From Flavobacteriaceae bacterium (lineage in GTDB: Bacteria > Bacteroidota > Bacteroidia > Flavobacteriales > Flavobacteriaceae), in contig CANGFO010000012.1 in assembly GCA_947453195.1 (NCBI GenBank), positions 1 to 64,000 of the forward strand: DNA of 64,000 nt, in the 5' to 3' direction. Made by a program: the position numbers and the translations under genes. How positions within the stretch are numbered: the first letter of the stretch is position 1; every line of letters begins with the position of its first letter. The notes under the pieces are model-generated. The model was given only the letters and a program-made list of their open reading frames with translations. It was not told where the DNA came from and ran no database searches. Shown piece after piece: positions 1-8,653 of this stretch.

Positions 1-93
1 CAATTTCTTGGTATTGAGCTAGGTGCAATGTATTGGCACTTTCTTGATTTCTTGTGGATTTATTTATTTTTGTTTTTATATTTCTTTAAATAA
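1..93 (+). CDS. Cytochrome c oxidase subunit III, C-terminal end (partial)
   Basis: Only the last 30 codons are inside the window; the gene starts upstream. The tail is one hydrophobic helix carrying the motif YWHFLDFLWIYLF, the usual last transmembrane helix of heme-copper oxidase subunit III, which stabilises the proton-pumping core in the inner membrane. The next gene ends with the same pattern (YWHFVDLVWVFVF), so these are tandem subunit III paralogues, a common arrangement in Flavobacteriia. It is probably co-transcribed with the following genes. Identity is fairly sure from the helix and context, although nothing else of the protein can be seen. Confidence 0.8.
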   Translation, partial: QFLGIELGAMYWHFLDFLWIYLFLFLYFFK

Positions 94-136
94 GAAAAAA
101 ATGTAAATTTGGGAACTTTTTAACAACAACTTTTTT

Positions 137-1171
137 ATGGGATCGAAAGGTACTGATACAACTACTGTAGGAAAAACTTGGGATGGCGGAAATGAGCCAT
201 TAGGAGCAAGTTACGGAAAATTAATGATGTGGTTTTTCATCGTTTCAGATGCATTAACCTTTTCAGGATTTTTGGCTGCTTATGGTTTTTCAAGATTTAA
301 ATTTATCGAAACTTGGCCATTAGCCGATGAGGTGTTTACTCACTTTCCGTTTGCACATGGTGTTTCTATGCCAATGTATTATGTGGCGTTAATGACTTTT
401 ATTTTAATTGGTTCTTCTGTAACTATGGTATTGGCTGTAGATGCAGGGCATCACATGAAACAAAGTAAAGTGGCATTTTACATGTTCTTAACTATTATTG
501 GAGGTTTTATCTTCGTTGGTTCACAAGCATGGGAGTGGAAAAACTTCATTAAAGGGGAATATGGTGCTGTTGAGTCTAAAGGTGGTAGTTTATTGCAATT
601 TGTTGATGCAACAGGAAAAAGAGTTGCTTTAGAAGAATTTGCAGATACTAGCATTCCTAAAGAAAGAGAGCAACTTACTCGTAGCAAAGGAAGATGGTTT
701 ATGGAAGAAAGTTCATTAGCAACTTATTCTTTAGAGCAAGTGCAAGCTGGTTTTAAATCACATCCTGATTTATTAGTTAGAATTGAAACTATCAATTCAC
801 CAGAAACATTAGCAACTACAAAAGGAGTAAATGAAAATCCTGCGTTGAATTCTCCAAAACATAAAATTATATTATCTAGAGCAGAATCTGAAAAAAGATT
901 AGCAGAAGGTAAAATAGTAATTGAAGGAGCTAACTTACAAAGAAACGAATACGGAAGTAAATTATTTGCTGATTTCTTCTTCTTTATTACTGGTTTCCAC
1001 GGTTTCCACGTATTCTCTGGAGTAATCATTAATATCATCATCTTTATCAACGTTCTTTTAGGAACTTATGAGAAAAGAAGAACTTATGAAATGGTTGAAA
1101 AAGTTGGACTTTACTGGCACTTTGTCGATTTAGTTTGGGTTTTTGTATTTACATTCTTCTACTTAGTTTAA
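137..1171 (+). CDS. Cytochrome c oxidase subunit III with long inserted loop
   Basis: This is a subunit III of a caa3/cbb3-like heme-copper terminal oxidase in the inner membrane. Helices are visible at about residues 27-50, 75-100, 112-132, 275-300 and 320-344, and the last carries YWHFVDLVWVFVF. Between the third and fourth visible helices lies a hydrophilic insert of roughly 130 residues (about 135-265), absent from classical subunit III, which makes the protein 344 aa instead of about 200-260. The insert has no Cys and no recognisable domain. The gene follows another subunit III gene by 43 nt and precedes the subunit IV-like gene by 20 nt, so an operon is likely. Confidence 0.92.
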   Translation: MGSKGTDTTTVGKTWDGGNEPLGASYGKLMMWFFIVSDALTFSGFLAAYGFSRFKFIETWPLADEVFTHFPFAHGVSMPMYYVALMTFILIGSSVTMVLAVDAGHHMKQSKVAFYMFLTIIGGFIFVGSQAWEWKNFIKGEYGAVESKGGSLLQFVDATGKRVALEEFADTSIPKEREQLTRSKGRWFMEESSLATYSLEQVQAGFKSHPDLLVRIETINSPETLATTKGVNENPALNSPKHKIILSRAESEKRLAEGKIVIEGANLQRNEYGSKLFADFFFFITGFHGFHVFSGVIINIIIFINVLLGTYEKRRTYEMVEKVGLYWHFVDLVWVFVFTFFYLV

Positions 1172-1191
1172 TATCTTAGAAATTATATATT

Positions 1192-1542
1192 ATGTCACAC
1201 GAACACGTTTCTAATACAAAAAGAATTTGGTTGGTTTTTGGAATTCTATCTGTTGTAACAACAGTAGAAGTTATTTTAGGTATCCAAAAACCGGCATCTT
1301 TACACATGACTAACTTTTTAGGCATGAACCTACTTAACTGGATATTCATTATCTTGACTATTTTCAAAGCATATTACATTGTTTGGGCTTTCATGCACAT
1401 GGAAGGCGAAAAATCAACGCTTAGAAGAGCTGTGGTTTGGACTGTAATTTTCTTAATTTTATATTTAACATTTATTTTGTTAACAGAAGGACATTATATA
1501 TTTGGAGTATTTAGAGATGCTACCATAAAATGGAACTTTTAA
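1192..1542 (+). CDS. Cytochrome c oxidase subunit IV-like protein
   Basis: A protein of 116 residues with three hydrophobic segments (about 12-28, 42-66 and 80-108). It matches the prokaryotic cytochrome c oxidase subunit IV family (CtaF/CoxD-like), a small accessory membrane subunit of the terminal oxidase. The HMHMEGEKSTLR loop between helices two and three is typical. It lies directly after the subunit III genes and is closed by a strong intrinsic terminator at 1561-1589, so it is the last gene of the oxidase structural operon. The start is the first ATG after the subunit III stop. Confidence 0.88.
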   Translation: MSHEHVSNTKRIWLVFGILSVVTTVEVILGIQKPASLHMTNFLGMNLLNWIFIILTIFKAYYIVWAFMHMEGEKSTLRRAVVWTVIFLILYLTFILLTEGHYIFGVFRDATIKWNF

Positions 1543-1560
1543 CACGATATTAATTCAATA

Positions 1561-1589
1561 AAAAGGTACGCATTGCGTACCTTTTTTTT
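1561..1589 (+). terminator. Intrinsic terminator of the oxidase operon
   Basis: GGTACGC / GCGTACC form a perfect stem with an ATT loop at 1565-1581, preceded by AAAA and followed by eight T residues. It ends the transcript of the oxidase subunit genes. Confidence 0.9.
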
Positions 1590-1620
1590 ATTTTTGTATT
1601 TCAAAACTATCCTAAATAAC

Positions 1621-2292
1621 ATGAAAAAGAATATTGTGCTGTTTATTTTATTTATACTTCCAATTGTTGCTTATCTTTTTTTTGCATCAGGAATAAATAG
1701 CTTTGCAAAACTTCCAACAATAACCAAAAATATTCCTGAAATTAATTCATGGAAAACCCTAGATGATAAGCCAGTTGCATTAAACGGGAAAATCACTATT
1801 CTCGGTTTTATCGGACAAGATGTAAAAAAGTATAAGGGAAATTTCTTTAATTTATATGAGAAGATTTTTGATAGAAATAAAAATTTCAAAGATTTTCAAA
1901 TGGTTATGATTTTGCCTGATGGTACTCAGGAGCAAGTTAGAGAATTGCAAAAAGATGTTACTTCTTTAGGAACTCAAGCCGGTTGGAATTTTGTATTTGG
2001 TAGTCCTGAGGAAATTTCTAGTTTCTACCATTCTCTAAAATTGGTTGGTAATCTAGACGCTAAATTAGGGACTCCAAATGTTTTTATTATTGATAAAAAA
2101 AGAAACCTTCGCGGAAGAAAAGGACATGATAAAAAAGGTAAGCCCGAATATAAAGAAGGATACAATACCAAGTTTGTGTCAGAACTTTATAATGAAATGA
2201 CCGACGATGTTAAAATTATCCTTGCTGAATACCGTTTGGCATTAAAGAAAAATCACAATGCAACCAAAGAACTACTTTCCAATGAAAAATAA
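1621..2292 (+). CDS. Membrane-anchored thioredoxin-fold protein next to SCO
   Basis: A 223-residue protein with one N-terminal hydrophobic anchor (about residues 5-22) and a periplasmic domain whose layout (beta-strand ITILGFIGQ, then a C-terminal TPNVFIIDKKRNLRGRKG) resembles SCO/thioredoxin-like folds. It lacks the CxxxC copper or redox motif, so any catalytic or copper role is doubtful. A TTG at 1573 also opens this frame but lies inside the terminator hairpin of the previous operon, so the ATG at 1621 is preferred. The last 11 nt overlap the SCO gene, which implies translational coupling and a shared job in oxidase assembly (inference). Confidence 0.75.
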   Translation: MKKNIVLFILFILPIVAYLFFASGINSFAKLPTITKNIPEINSWKTLDDKPVALNGKITILGFIGQDVKKYKGNFFNLYEKIFDRNKNFKDFQMVMILPDGTQEQVRELQKDVTSLGTQAGWNFVFGSPEEISSFYHSLKLVGNLDAKLGTPNVFIIDKKRNLRGRKGHDKKGKPEYKEGYNTKFVSELYNEMTDDVKIILAEYRLALKKNHNATKELLSNEK

Positions 2293-2962
2293 ATCCTACA
2301 TCGGAATTTCCTTAATTATTTTAATCTTCGGAATTGTTTTTATTCCTCGAATTGTTGATAGAATAAAAAATGGTTCGGTTGTGCAAAACGACCGTATGAG
2401 CCTTTCTAATGAAATGGTAAAAGAGGATGCTTTATACAAAGTAGGTCCTGCCCCAAAATTTGAATTAACCGATCAAAACAACCTTAAAATATCCAATAAA
2501 GATTATGAAGGTAAAGTATATGTGTTAGAATTTTTCTTCTCTACCTGTCCATCTATTTGTCCTATTATGAATAAAAATATGATAGAAGTAGAAAAAGTAT
2601 TTTCTAAAGAGAAAAATTTTGCTATTGCTTCAATCACTATTAATCCTGATAATGATACCCCTGCGGTGTTAAAGGAACATGCGAAAAAATTAGATATTAC
2701 AGCAGAAAATTGGCATTTTCTTACTGGAAATAAAGATTATATTTTTAATTTAGCCAACAAAGGATTTAATCTTTATGTTGGTGAGAACAATAAAGCTCTA
2801 GGAAATTTCGAACACTCCGGACTTTTTGCGCTTATAGATAGAAACGGAAACATCCGTTGCAGAAAAGACAAGCAAGGCAACCCAATATTATATTATGATG
2901 GTTTAGAACAAACCGGAGTTGATGCCATAAAAGAAGATATTAATTTATTATTAAACGAATAA
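2282..2962 (+). CDS. SCO1/SenC family copper chaperone
   Basis: Members of the SCO family deliver copper to, or act as thiol reductases for, the CuA site of cytochrome oxidase. The 226-residue product has a single N-terminal membrane anchor (about 6-22), the copper-binding CxxxC motif (C89-PSI-C93) and the distal histidine ligand in FEHSG (H178), so all three known copper ligands are present. The ATG at 2282 overlaps the end of the preceding SCO-like gene; an ATG at 2258 in frame would only add eight polar residues before the anchor. The location beside the oxidase genes and DUF420 supports the role. Confidence 0.93.
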   Translation: MKNKSYIGISLIILIFGIVFIPRIVDRIKNGSVVQNDRMSLSNEMVKEDALYKVGPAPKFELTDQNNLKISNKDYEGKVYVLEFFFSTCPSICPIMNKNMIEVEKVFSKEKNFAIASITINPDNDTPAVLKEHAKKLDITAENWHFLTGNKDYIFNLANKGFNLYVGENNKALGNFEHSGLFALIDRNGNIRCRKDKQGNPILYYDGLEQTGVDAIKEDINLLLNE

Positions 2963-2963
2963 C

Positions 2964-3506
2964 ATGGGAAATTCTAACGTAGAAAAAAAGTTTAAAACAC
3001 CAATTATTTTAGTGTCAATTATTATACCGGTTGCAGTGGTACTGCTTTTTAGTATTCGATTAAAAGACTTCGGAATTAATGTTGAGCCACTTTCTTTTTT
3101 ACCTCCAATTTACGCAACTATAAACGGAATCACAGCGACATTATTAGTTTCGGCAGTAGTAGCAATAAAAAAGGGTAATCGAGCAATTCATGAAAAATTA
3201 ATGAAATTGGCAATACTTTGTTCTATTTTATTTTTGCTAATGTATGTTGCCTATCACATGACTGCAGATCCGACTAAATTTGGTGGAGAAGGCGCAATAA
3301 AATATGTGTACTATTTTCTTTTGTTAACTCATATTGCCTTATCAGTTACCATAATTCCTTTGGTATTATTTACCTATGTTAAAGCATTAGCAGGGCAATT
3401 TGAAAATCATAAAAAACTAGCAAAAATCACTTTCCCACTTTGGTTGTATGTAGCTGTAACGGGAGTTGTGGTTTACCTTATGATTGCACCATATTATGCA
3501 AATTAA
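2964..3506 (+). CDS. DUF420 family membrane protein
   Basis: A polytopic protein of 180 residues with about five helices (around 14-30, 45-68, 80-98, 115-140 and 155-175) and the conserved PPIYATINGITATLL and HMTADPTKFGG segments of the DUF420 family (YozB/CtaM-like). The Bacillus and Staphylococcus relative CtaM is needed for maturation of heme-copper oxidase. The gene starts one nucleotide after the SCO stop, so it belongs to the same transcript, and a role in oxidase assembly is a reasonable inference. Confidence 0.85.
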   Translation: MGNSNVEKKFKTPIILVSIIIPVAVVLLFSIRLKDFGINVEPLSFLPPIYATINGITATLLVSAVVAIKKGNRAIHEKLMKLAILCSILFLLMYVAYHMTADPTKFGGEGAIKYVYYFLLLTHIALSVTIIPLVLFTYVKALAGQFENHKKLAKITFPLWLYVAVTGVVVYLMIAPYYAN

Positions 3507-3765
3507 AGTTAGTAGTTGGAAGTTGGAATTTGGAAGTAATACCTTTTTCAAGGGTATTCTCTATATTCTATTCTCTGTATTCTTTACTCTCAATACTCAA
3601 GCTCAATGCGCTATGTGTCGTGCCTCGCTAGAAAGCGAAGGGAGTACTGCAAAAGCGGAAGCAATAAATGATGGTATTGTTTATTTGATGGTCATACCTT
3701 ATGTGCTAGTAGCTGTGGTTGGAGTAGTTGTATATAGAATGTATACCAAGAAAAAGGAATCCTAA
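3484..3765 (+). CDS. Small membrane protein with CAMC motif, oxidase locus
   Basis: A small protein with a signal-like hydrophobic stretch (about residues 24-39 ending NTQAQ), then CAMCRASLESE, then one membrane helix (VIPYVLVAVVGVVVYRMY) and a KKK tail. The CxxC just after the cleavage site could bind a metal or be redox active (inference). The start is uncertain. ATGs at 3484 and 3496 lie inside the DUF420 gene and give an atypical N-terminus (SSWKLEFGSN) encoded by a flavobacterial word repeat, so the original start may have been displaced by that repeat. It is probably translated from the oxidase-assembly mRNA. Confidence 0.7.
   Translation: MHHIMQIKVSSWKLEFGSNTFFKGILYILFSVFFTLNTQAQCAMCRASLESEGSTAKAEAINDGIVYLMVIPYVLVAVVGVVVYRMYTKKKES
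3505..3540 (+). repeat. AGTTGGAAGTTGGAA-type word repeat
   Basis: The stretch reads as reiterated six- to seven-letter words (GTTAGTAGTTGGAAGTTGG then AATTTGGAAG) like those at 23475-23536, 30072-30103 and 52146-52173. It sits at the DUF420 stop and is read through by the small CAMC gene. Confidence 0.5.
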
Positions 3766-3767
3766 AA

Positions 3768-5159
3768 TTATTCCATTCCATCAATTTTTACATTCATTTT
3801 TCCAGATGTAGTAATAAATGCAATAATGGCATTGTTGGTTAATTCTACTTTTTCAAATTCAAAATCATTTAAAGTCCCATTTACAATTACCCCTTTCATA
3901 GGAGAGTAATTACTTAAATAAGGGAGTAGACTTTTCTTTCCTTCGTCAAGATTTTCTTTAATGGAATACCTGCAACTCTCTTGAATTTTCTTTAAAATAA
4001 TCCCTTGTAACAGCCAATTTGCAGTTTTGGTTAGTAGCCCTTTGGTATTTAAAACATAATCCATTTGATCAAAATAGATTTCTTTTGTTATGGTATTGTA
4101 ATTTGGAATTCCACTTAAATAAATGGTTCCATTTAGACTTCCTGTCATTTCGAGAGCAATTATCATACGCCCATCTTTTGACCATAAATCTACTTTTTGA
4201 ATTACTATTTTTCTTTTTCCTGAAGCAAATTCCTTCCCTTGAAAGTTTTTGGTAATAATGCGTGAAGCACTCTCGTATGTAGAAACAGCGGCAACAGTCG
4301 CTGTAGTTTTATCGGTTATTTTATCTGCCGATTTAAATAAAATAGCATCTTTATTAAAAGCAGTATTTGGTTTTTGACCAATCATGGTTTGCATGGTACA
4401 CTTTAAGCCTAAATCCATAGAAATTTTGCTTTTAGAAACTAGAGCATCCGTAACATTTACTTCAATTGGGTTTAATTTAAACCAAGTTTCATATTGCGGA
4501 CTTGTTTCAAATGGAGTGCTAATCGTTTTTAAAACATTTAAAACATAAGGTTTGAAATCACAAGATGCTTCAATGGCTTCATCAATTTTTCTAGCCATTT
4601 TGGATTTAAAAATTGATAGAGTAGGGTTGATAATATAGGTAATTGGTACCTTCTTTCCTGCAACTAAAATCGATGGGCTTTCACTCCATTTGTAATCCTC
4701 AATTTTAGAATCAGTGCTTAATCTCCAATTTGATAATTTCACATCGCTCAACAAAGTAATAGTGCCGTTAAGCTCTATTTCCTTGGTATCATTAAGGCCC
4801 ATGAATTCGGTGCCATATTTGAATTTCGCCCAAATTTTTAAAGGAAGCACCGTTTCTACTTTACCTTCTTTATCAATTAAATTAATGGGCGCGGTTTTCC
4901 AAATTTTCATTTCGGTTTTGTCGTCTTCAAGATTTGTATCTTCAAAAATTAATCCATTTAATGATTTATTTAATTGATTCTCGATTTCATTCAACGATAT
5001 TTCTAAGGGCATACTTACAAATGAGGTAGTATTGTTGTATGCTATTTTTGTGTTTGATGCGGGTTCTGGTTTTAAGGCGGCAATTTTATTAGATGAGGAA
5101 CATCCAATGATTAAAAAGGTTAAAGCAAAAAGTTGTAAAGAGGCAAAAAGGTTTTTCAT
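3768..5159 (-). CDS. DUF4403 family lipoprotein
   Basis: A lipoprotein of 463 residues: lipobox LIIGCSSS at about residues 16-23, followed by the DUF4403 pattern of paired, TULIP-like beta-rich repeats with the characteristic opening SFVSMPLEISLNEIENQLN. No enzymatic motif is visible. It ends convergently with the oxidase locus, two nt beyond the stop of the small CAMC gene, and shares an upstream region with the divergent tolC gene. A TATTTTTG -7 box lies on the minus strand at 5195-5202. The TULIP-like fold suggests lipid or hydrophobic ligand handling in the envelope (inference); the real function is unknown. Confidence 0.85.
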   Translation of the reverse strand: MKNLFASLQLFALTFLIIGCSSSNKIAALKPEPASNTKIAYNNTTSFVSMPLEISLNEIENQLNKSLNGLIFEDTNLEDDKTEMKIWKTAPINLIDKEGKVETVLPLKIWAKFKYGTEFMGLNDTKEIELNGTITLLSDVKLSNWRLSTDSKIEDYKWSESPSILVAGKKVPITYIINPTLSIFKSKMARKIDEAIEASCDFKPYVLNVLKTISTPFETSPQYETWFKLNPIEVNVTDALVSKSKISMDLGLKCTMQTMIGQKPNTAFNKDAILFKSADKITDKTTATVAAVSTYESASRIITKNFQGKEFASGKRKIVIQKVDLWSKDGRMIIALEMTGSLNGTIYLSGIPNYNTITKEIYFDQMDYVLNTKGLLTKTANWLLQGIILKKIQESCRYSIKENLDEGKKSLLPYLSNYSPMKGVIVNGTLNDFEFEKVELTNNAIIAFITTSGKMNVKIDGME

Positions 5160-5230
5160 TTATTTAATAAACTATTTTTTTAAAAATCATGTAACAAAAA
5201 TACTAAATAATCGTCAGATTAAGATGTAAT

Positions 5231-5265
5231 TTGTAAGTGGTATTCATAATAATGAATTAAATTTG
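5231..5265 (+). promoter_or_regulatory. Bacteroidota-type promoter for the efflux genes
   Basis: TTG at 5231-5233 and TAAATTTG at 5258-5265 match the -33 and -7 consensus. The spacer is 24 nt, one longer than usual. The -7 box is 30 nt before the tolC start. Confidence 0.5.
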
Positions 5266-5295
5266 CATTAGGTTTTCACTATTGAAAATAGGAGT

Positions 5296-6669
5296 ATGAA
5301 AAAAGTATCAGTTAAATTGATTTTAGTGTTAGTGTGTTTTGTAGGATTTTCTGCTTTCGCACAAAACAAAAAATGGACTTTACAGGAATGTGTAGATTAT
5401 GCCATAAAAAATAATATTTCTATAAAGCAATCGGAGTTAGATTTAGAAACTACAAAAATTGGTAAAAATGCTGCATTAGGTAGTTTTTTGCCAAACTTAA
5501 ATGCTAATGCTTCCCACTCTTGGAATATTGGTTTGAATCAGAATATTACAACTGGTTTATTAGAAAATCAAACCACGCAATTTACATCTGCTGGGCTGAA
5601 TTCAAATATTACAATTTACAACGGATTACAAAACCAAAATAAATTACGAAGAGCGAATCTTTCTGTTATTGCTGCCCAATATCAATTGGCAAAAATGAAA
5701 GACGATATTTCCCTAAATGTTGCCAATGCATTCTTGCAAATACTTTTCAATAAAGAGAATTTAAAAGTTCAAAAAGAGCAATTAGCAAATGATGAAAAGC
5801 AACAAAATAAGAGTGAAGAGTTAGTTGCTGCTGGAGTTGTTGCACGAGGGGATTTATTAGACGTAAAAGCAACTGTGGCTCTTGATAAACAAAAAGTAAT
5901 TACTGCCGAAAATAATTTGTTTCTTTCTAATTTGAGTTTAGCACAATTACTTCAAATAGAAGATTTTCAAACTTTTGAAATTGCCGATCAAGATTATCAG
6001 GCCGCAACTAGCGCCACCATGTTAGAAAAGCCAGAAACTATTGTAGAAAAAGCAAAACAAGATCGAGTAGAACTAAAAATTGCAAGAGCAAATTTAGAAG
6101 TAGCAAAAAAGGATGTGAAAATAGCCAAAGGAGCCTTTCAACCTAGTTTGATGGGATTTTATAGCTTTAGTTCCAGAGTAAGTTATGCCGATAGAATTGT
6201 TGGATTTGATGCTAGTGGTGCTCCAATTTTATCTGGTCCACTTCCGTTCTTTGATCAATTTAGTAATAATAAAGGGCACAACTTTGGAGTGCAATTAAAT
6301 ATTCCGATATTAAATGGTTTCTCGGCCAAAAATAATTTAGATCGTAATAAAATTGCTTTAGACCGTTCTAAAATCAATGAAAAGCAAGCGGTATTAGATT
6401 TAGAAAGAAATGTATATACTGCGATCACCAATGCAAAATCTGCTCTTAACGCCTATGAAGCAGCCACTGCTGCATTTGAAGCTAGAAAAGAAGCCTTTAA
6501 TTATGCCAAAGAAAAATTTGCAGTGGGAATGATGAATAGCTTTGATTATACCCAATCTCAAACTTTATTCACTAATGCACAATCGGAAGTATTAAGAACA
6601 AAATACGATTACATTTTTAAAGTTAAAATAGTAGAATTTTATTTCGGAATCCCTATCACAGAAAAATAA
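5296..6669 (+). CDS. TolC family outer-membrane efflux protein
   Basis: The protein is the outer-membrane channel of a tripartite efflux or export pump. Its 457 residues begin with a signal peptide ending at AFAQ (about residue 22), followed by WTLQECVDYAIKNN, the standard opening of TolC-type proteins, and two repeats of long heptad helices separated by strand segments (LNSNITIYNG; FGVQLNIPILNGF). Length and internal duplication are normal. It lies seven nt before the adaptor gene, so the two form one operon. No inner-membrane pump gene follows, and the partner must be encoded elsewhere. Confidence 0.92.
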   Translation: MKKVSVKLILVLVCFVGFSAFAQNKKWTLQECVDYAIKNNISIKQSELDLETTKIGKNAALGSFLPNLNANASHSWNIGLNQNITTGLLENQTTQFTSAGLNSNITIYNGLQNQNKLRRANLSVIAAQYQLAKMKDDISLNVANAFLQILFNKENLKVQKEQLANDEKQQNKSEELVAAGVVARGDLLDVKATVALDKQKVITAENNLFLSNLSLAQLLQIEDFQTFEIADQDYQAATSATMLEKPETIVEKAKQDRVELKIARANLEVAKKDVKIAKGAFQPSLMGFYSFSSRVSYADRIVGFDASGAPILSGPLPFFDQFSNNKGHNFGVQLNIPILNGFSAKNNLDRNKIALDRSKINEKQAVLDLERNVYTAITNAKSALNAYEAATAAFEARKEAFNYAKEKFAVGMMNSFDYTQSQTLFTNAQSEVLRTKYDYIFKVKIVEFYFGIPITEK

Positions 6670-6675
6670 TATACC

Positions 6676-7977
6676 ATGTCAAAAAAGAAAATTTACATCA
6701 TCATTGGAGTTTTTGTTGCGTTAATTATCATATTAATAACTTTATCTAAAACCGGAGTTATTGGTAAAAATGATAATGCTATTGAAGTAGATACTGCTAA
6801 AGCAAATGAAATAACCATCGTAGAAACCGTTTCAGCAACAGGAAAAATTCAGCCAGAAATTGAAGTAAAAATATCTTCTCAAGTTTCGGGTGAAATAATT
6901 GATTTACCCATAAAAGAAGGGCAAGTTGTAAAAAAAGGAGATTTATTAGTGAAGATAAATCCCGATTTATATACTTCAGGTTTAAACCGATCTGTATCTA
7001 ATTATGCAGGGACTAAATCGGGATTAAATCAAGCAGATGCTTCTTTTAAAGAAGCTCAGGCAAGTTACCAAAGAAATAAAACGCTTTATGAAAAAGGGAT
7101 TATTTCAAAATCAGAATGGGATAAAGCGATTGCCTCTTTTGAAGTAGCCAAAGCAAATAAGCAAACAGCCTATTTTAATGTGCAAAGTGCCTCTGCATCG
7201 GTAAAAGAAGCAAAAGACAATTTGGGTAGAACTACGATTTACTCACCAAATGACGGAACTATTTCTAAGCTTAGTGTAGAGTTAGGAGAAAGAATTTTAG
7301 GAACACAACAAATGGCCGGTACCGAATTGCTTCGTGTTGCGAATCTAAACAATATGGAAGTTGAAGTTGACGTGAATGAAAACGATATTGTGAAAATCAA
7401 TATTGGAGACGAAACTAAAATTCAAGTGGATGCCTATTTGAAAAAAGAATTTAAAGGAATTGTAACCAGTATTTCTAACTCTGCAAGTACGGCTACAACT
7501 GCCGATCAAGTAACTAATTTTAAGGTGAAAGTTAGAATTCTTAAAGAATCGTATCAAGATTTAATTGAAGGAAAACCAGAAACGTATTCGCCATTTAGAC
7601 CAGGAATGACAGCTACTGTAGATATTATTACTAAGAGAAAGCAAAATGTAATTGGTGTTCCAATTAGTGCTGTAGTGATTAAATCGGATACTACTGCAAC
7701 TTCAAAAATAGTAGTTTCAGACGCTGGTTCTGGAGATAAAGTAAAAACAAAAAGTGATAAAAAACTGGAATGTGTTTTTGTGAAAGTAGGGGATATAGCT
7801 AAAATTAGAATTGTAAAAACCGGAATTCAAGACGATACTAATATTGAAATTTTATCAGGTTTGAAAAAAGGAGATGAGGTAATCACTGGGCCTTATGTGA
7901 CTGTTTCTAAAGATTTAAATTCTGGAGATAAAGTAAAATTAGCTTCACTAAAAGATAAGGATAAATCCAAAAAATAA
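6676..7977 (+). CDS. HlyD/MacA-like periplasmic adaptor of an efflux pump
   Basis: The 433-residue product has one N-terminal membrane helix (about 5-24), a biotinyl-lipoyl half-motif (VSATGKIQPEIEVKISSQVSG), a coiled-coil hairpin (about 110-185), the second lipoyl half (TIYSPNDGTISKL) and beta-barrel and membrane-proximal domains. This is the MacA/RND adaptor architecture that bridges an inner-membrane transporter and TolC. It is cotranscribed with tolC. A lysine-rich tail (DKDKSKK) is present. The MacB-type ATPase/permease that normally follows is missing here; the only permease in the window, at 49054-50289, is of Lol type. Confidence 0.9.
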   Translation: MSKKKIYIIIGVFVALIIILITLSKTGVIGKNDNAIEVDTAKANEITIVETVSATGKIQPEIEVKISSQVSGEIIDLPIKEGQVVKKGDLLVKINPDLYTSGLNRSVSNYAGTKSGLNQADASFKEAQASYQRNKTLYEKGIISKSEWDKAIASFEVAKANKQTAYFNVQSASASVKEAKDNLGRTTIYSPNDGTISKLSVELGERILGTQQMAGTELLRVANLNNMEVEVDVNENDIVKINIGDETKIQVDAYLKKEFKGIVTSISNSASTATTADQVTNFKVKVRILKESYQDLIEGKPETYSPFRPGMTATVDIITKRKQNVIGVPISAVVIKSDTTATSKIVVSDAGSGDKVKTKSDKKLECVFVKVGDIAKIRIVKTGIQDDTNIEILSGLKKGDEVITGPYVTVSKDLNSGDKVKLASLKDKDKSKK

Positions 7978-7993
7978 TCTTTTAGATTAACCA

Positions 7994-8653
7994 ATGCATT
8001 ATATCCTTAATATAGAAACGGCGACTAAAAATTGCTCGGTTTCTTTAGCAAAAAATGGTCAAACAGTAGTATGCAAAGAAATTTCAGAGCTTGGGTATTC
8101 ACACGCCGAAAAATTACATTTATTTATTCAAGAAGTACTACAAGAATCGGGTGTTGCTCTATCTCAATTAAGTGCTATTGCGGTTAGCCAGGGGCCAGGT
8201 TCTTATACCGGATTACGAATAGGTGTTTCTACTGCAAAAGGATTGAGTTATGCTTTGCAAATTCCTTTAATTGCTGTAGATACATTATTAGCGTTAGCAC
8301 ATCAAGTTTCAGAATGTGATGGTTATATTGTACCCATGATTGATGCTCGTAGAATGGAAGTTTACAGCGCTATATTTGATTCTAATAAACAAAAAATTAG
8401 AGAAGTTCAAGCAGAAATAATCACAGCAGAAAGCTTTGAGTCAATTTCAGAAACGATATATTTTATTGGTGATAGTAATGAAAAAGTAAAATCGGTATTG
8501 ATAAAGCCTAATTTTGTTTACTTAGATACTATTCAATACCCATCTTCTAAAGAAATGAGCAACATTTCCTATCAAAAATTTATAGAAAAAAACTTTGAGG
8601 ACATAGCTTATTTTGAGCCTTACTATCTGAAAGATTTTTTATTTGCTAAATAA
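7994..8653 (+). CDS. tsaB: TsaB, threonylcarbamoyladenosine biosynthesis subunit
   Basis: TsaB is the inactive ASKHA paralogue that pairs with TsaD to make N6-threonylcarbamoyladenosine at position 37 of ANN-decoding tRNAs. The 219-aa product shows LNIETATKNCSVSLA, SAIAVSQGPGSYTGLRIG and YVPMIDARRMEVY-like blocks (VPMIDARRMEVYSA at about 115-128), all diagnostic. It follows the adaptor gene by 16 nt and may be cotranscribed, although the functions are unrelated. Its stop codon directly abuts that of the convergent MscS gene, with no terminator hairpin between them. Confidence 0.93.
   Translation: MHYILNIETATKNCSVSLAKNGQTVVCKEISELGYSHAEKLHLFIQEVLQESGVALSQLSAIAVSQGPGSYTGLRIGVSTAKGLSYALQIPLIAVDTLLALAHQVSECDGYIVPMIDARRMEVYSAIFDSNKQKIREVQAEIITAESFESISETIYFIGDSNEKVKSVLIKPNFVYLDTIQYPSSKEMSNISYQKFIEKNFEDIAYFEPYYLKDFLFAK

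Noticed and set aside
1573..1620. TTG-initiated extension of the SCO-like protein
   Set aside because: The TTG lies inside the terminator hairpin of the preceding operon; the ATG at 1621 precedes the membrane anchor.
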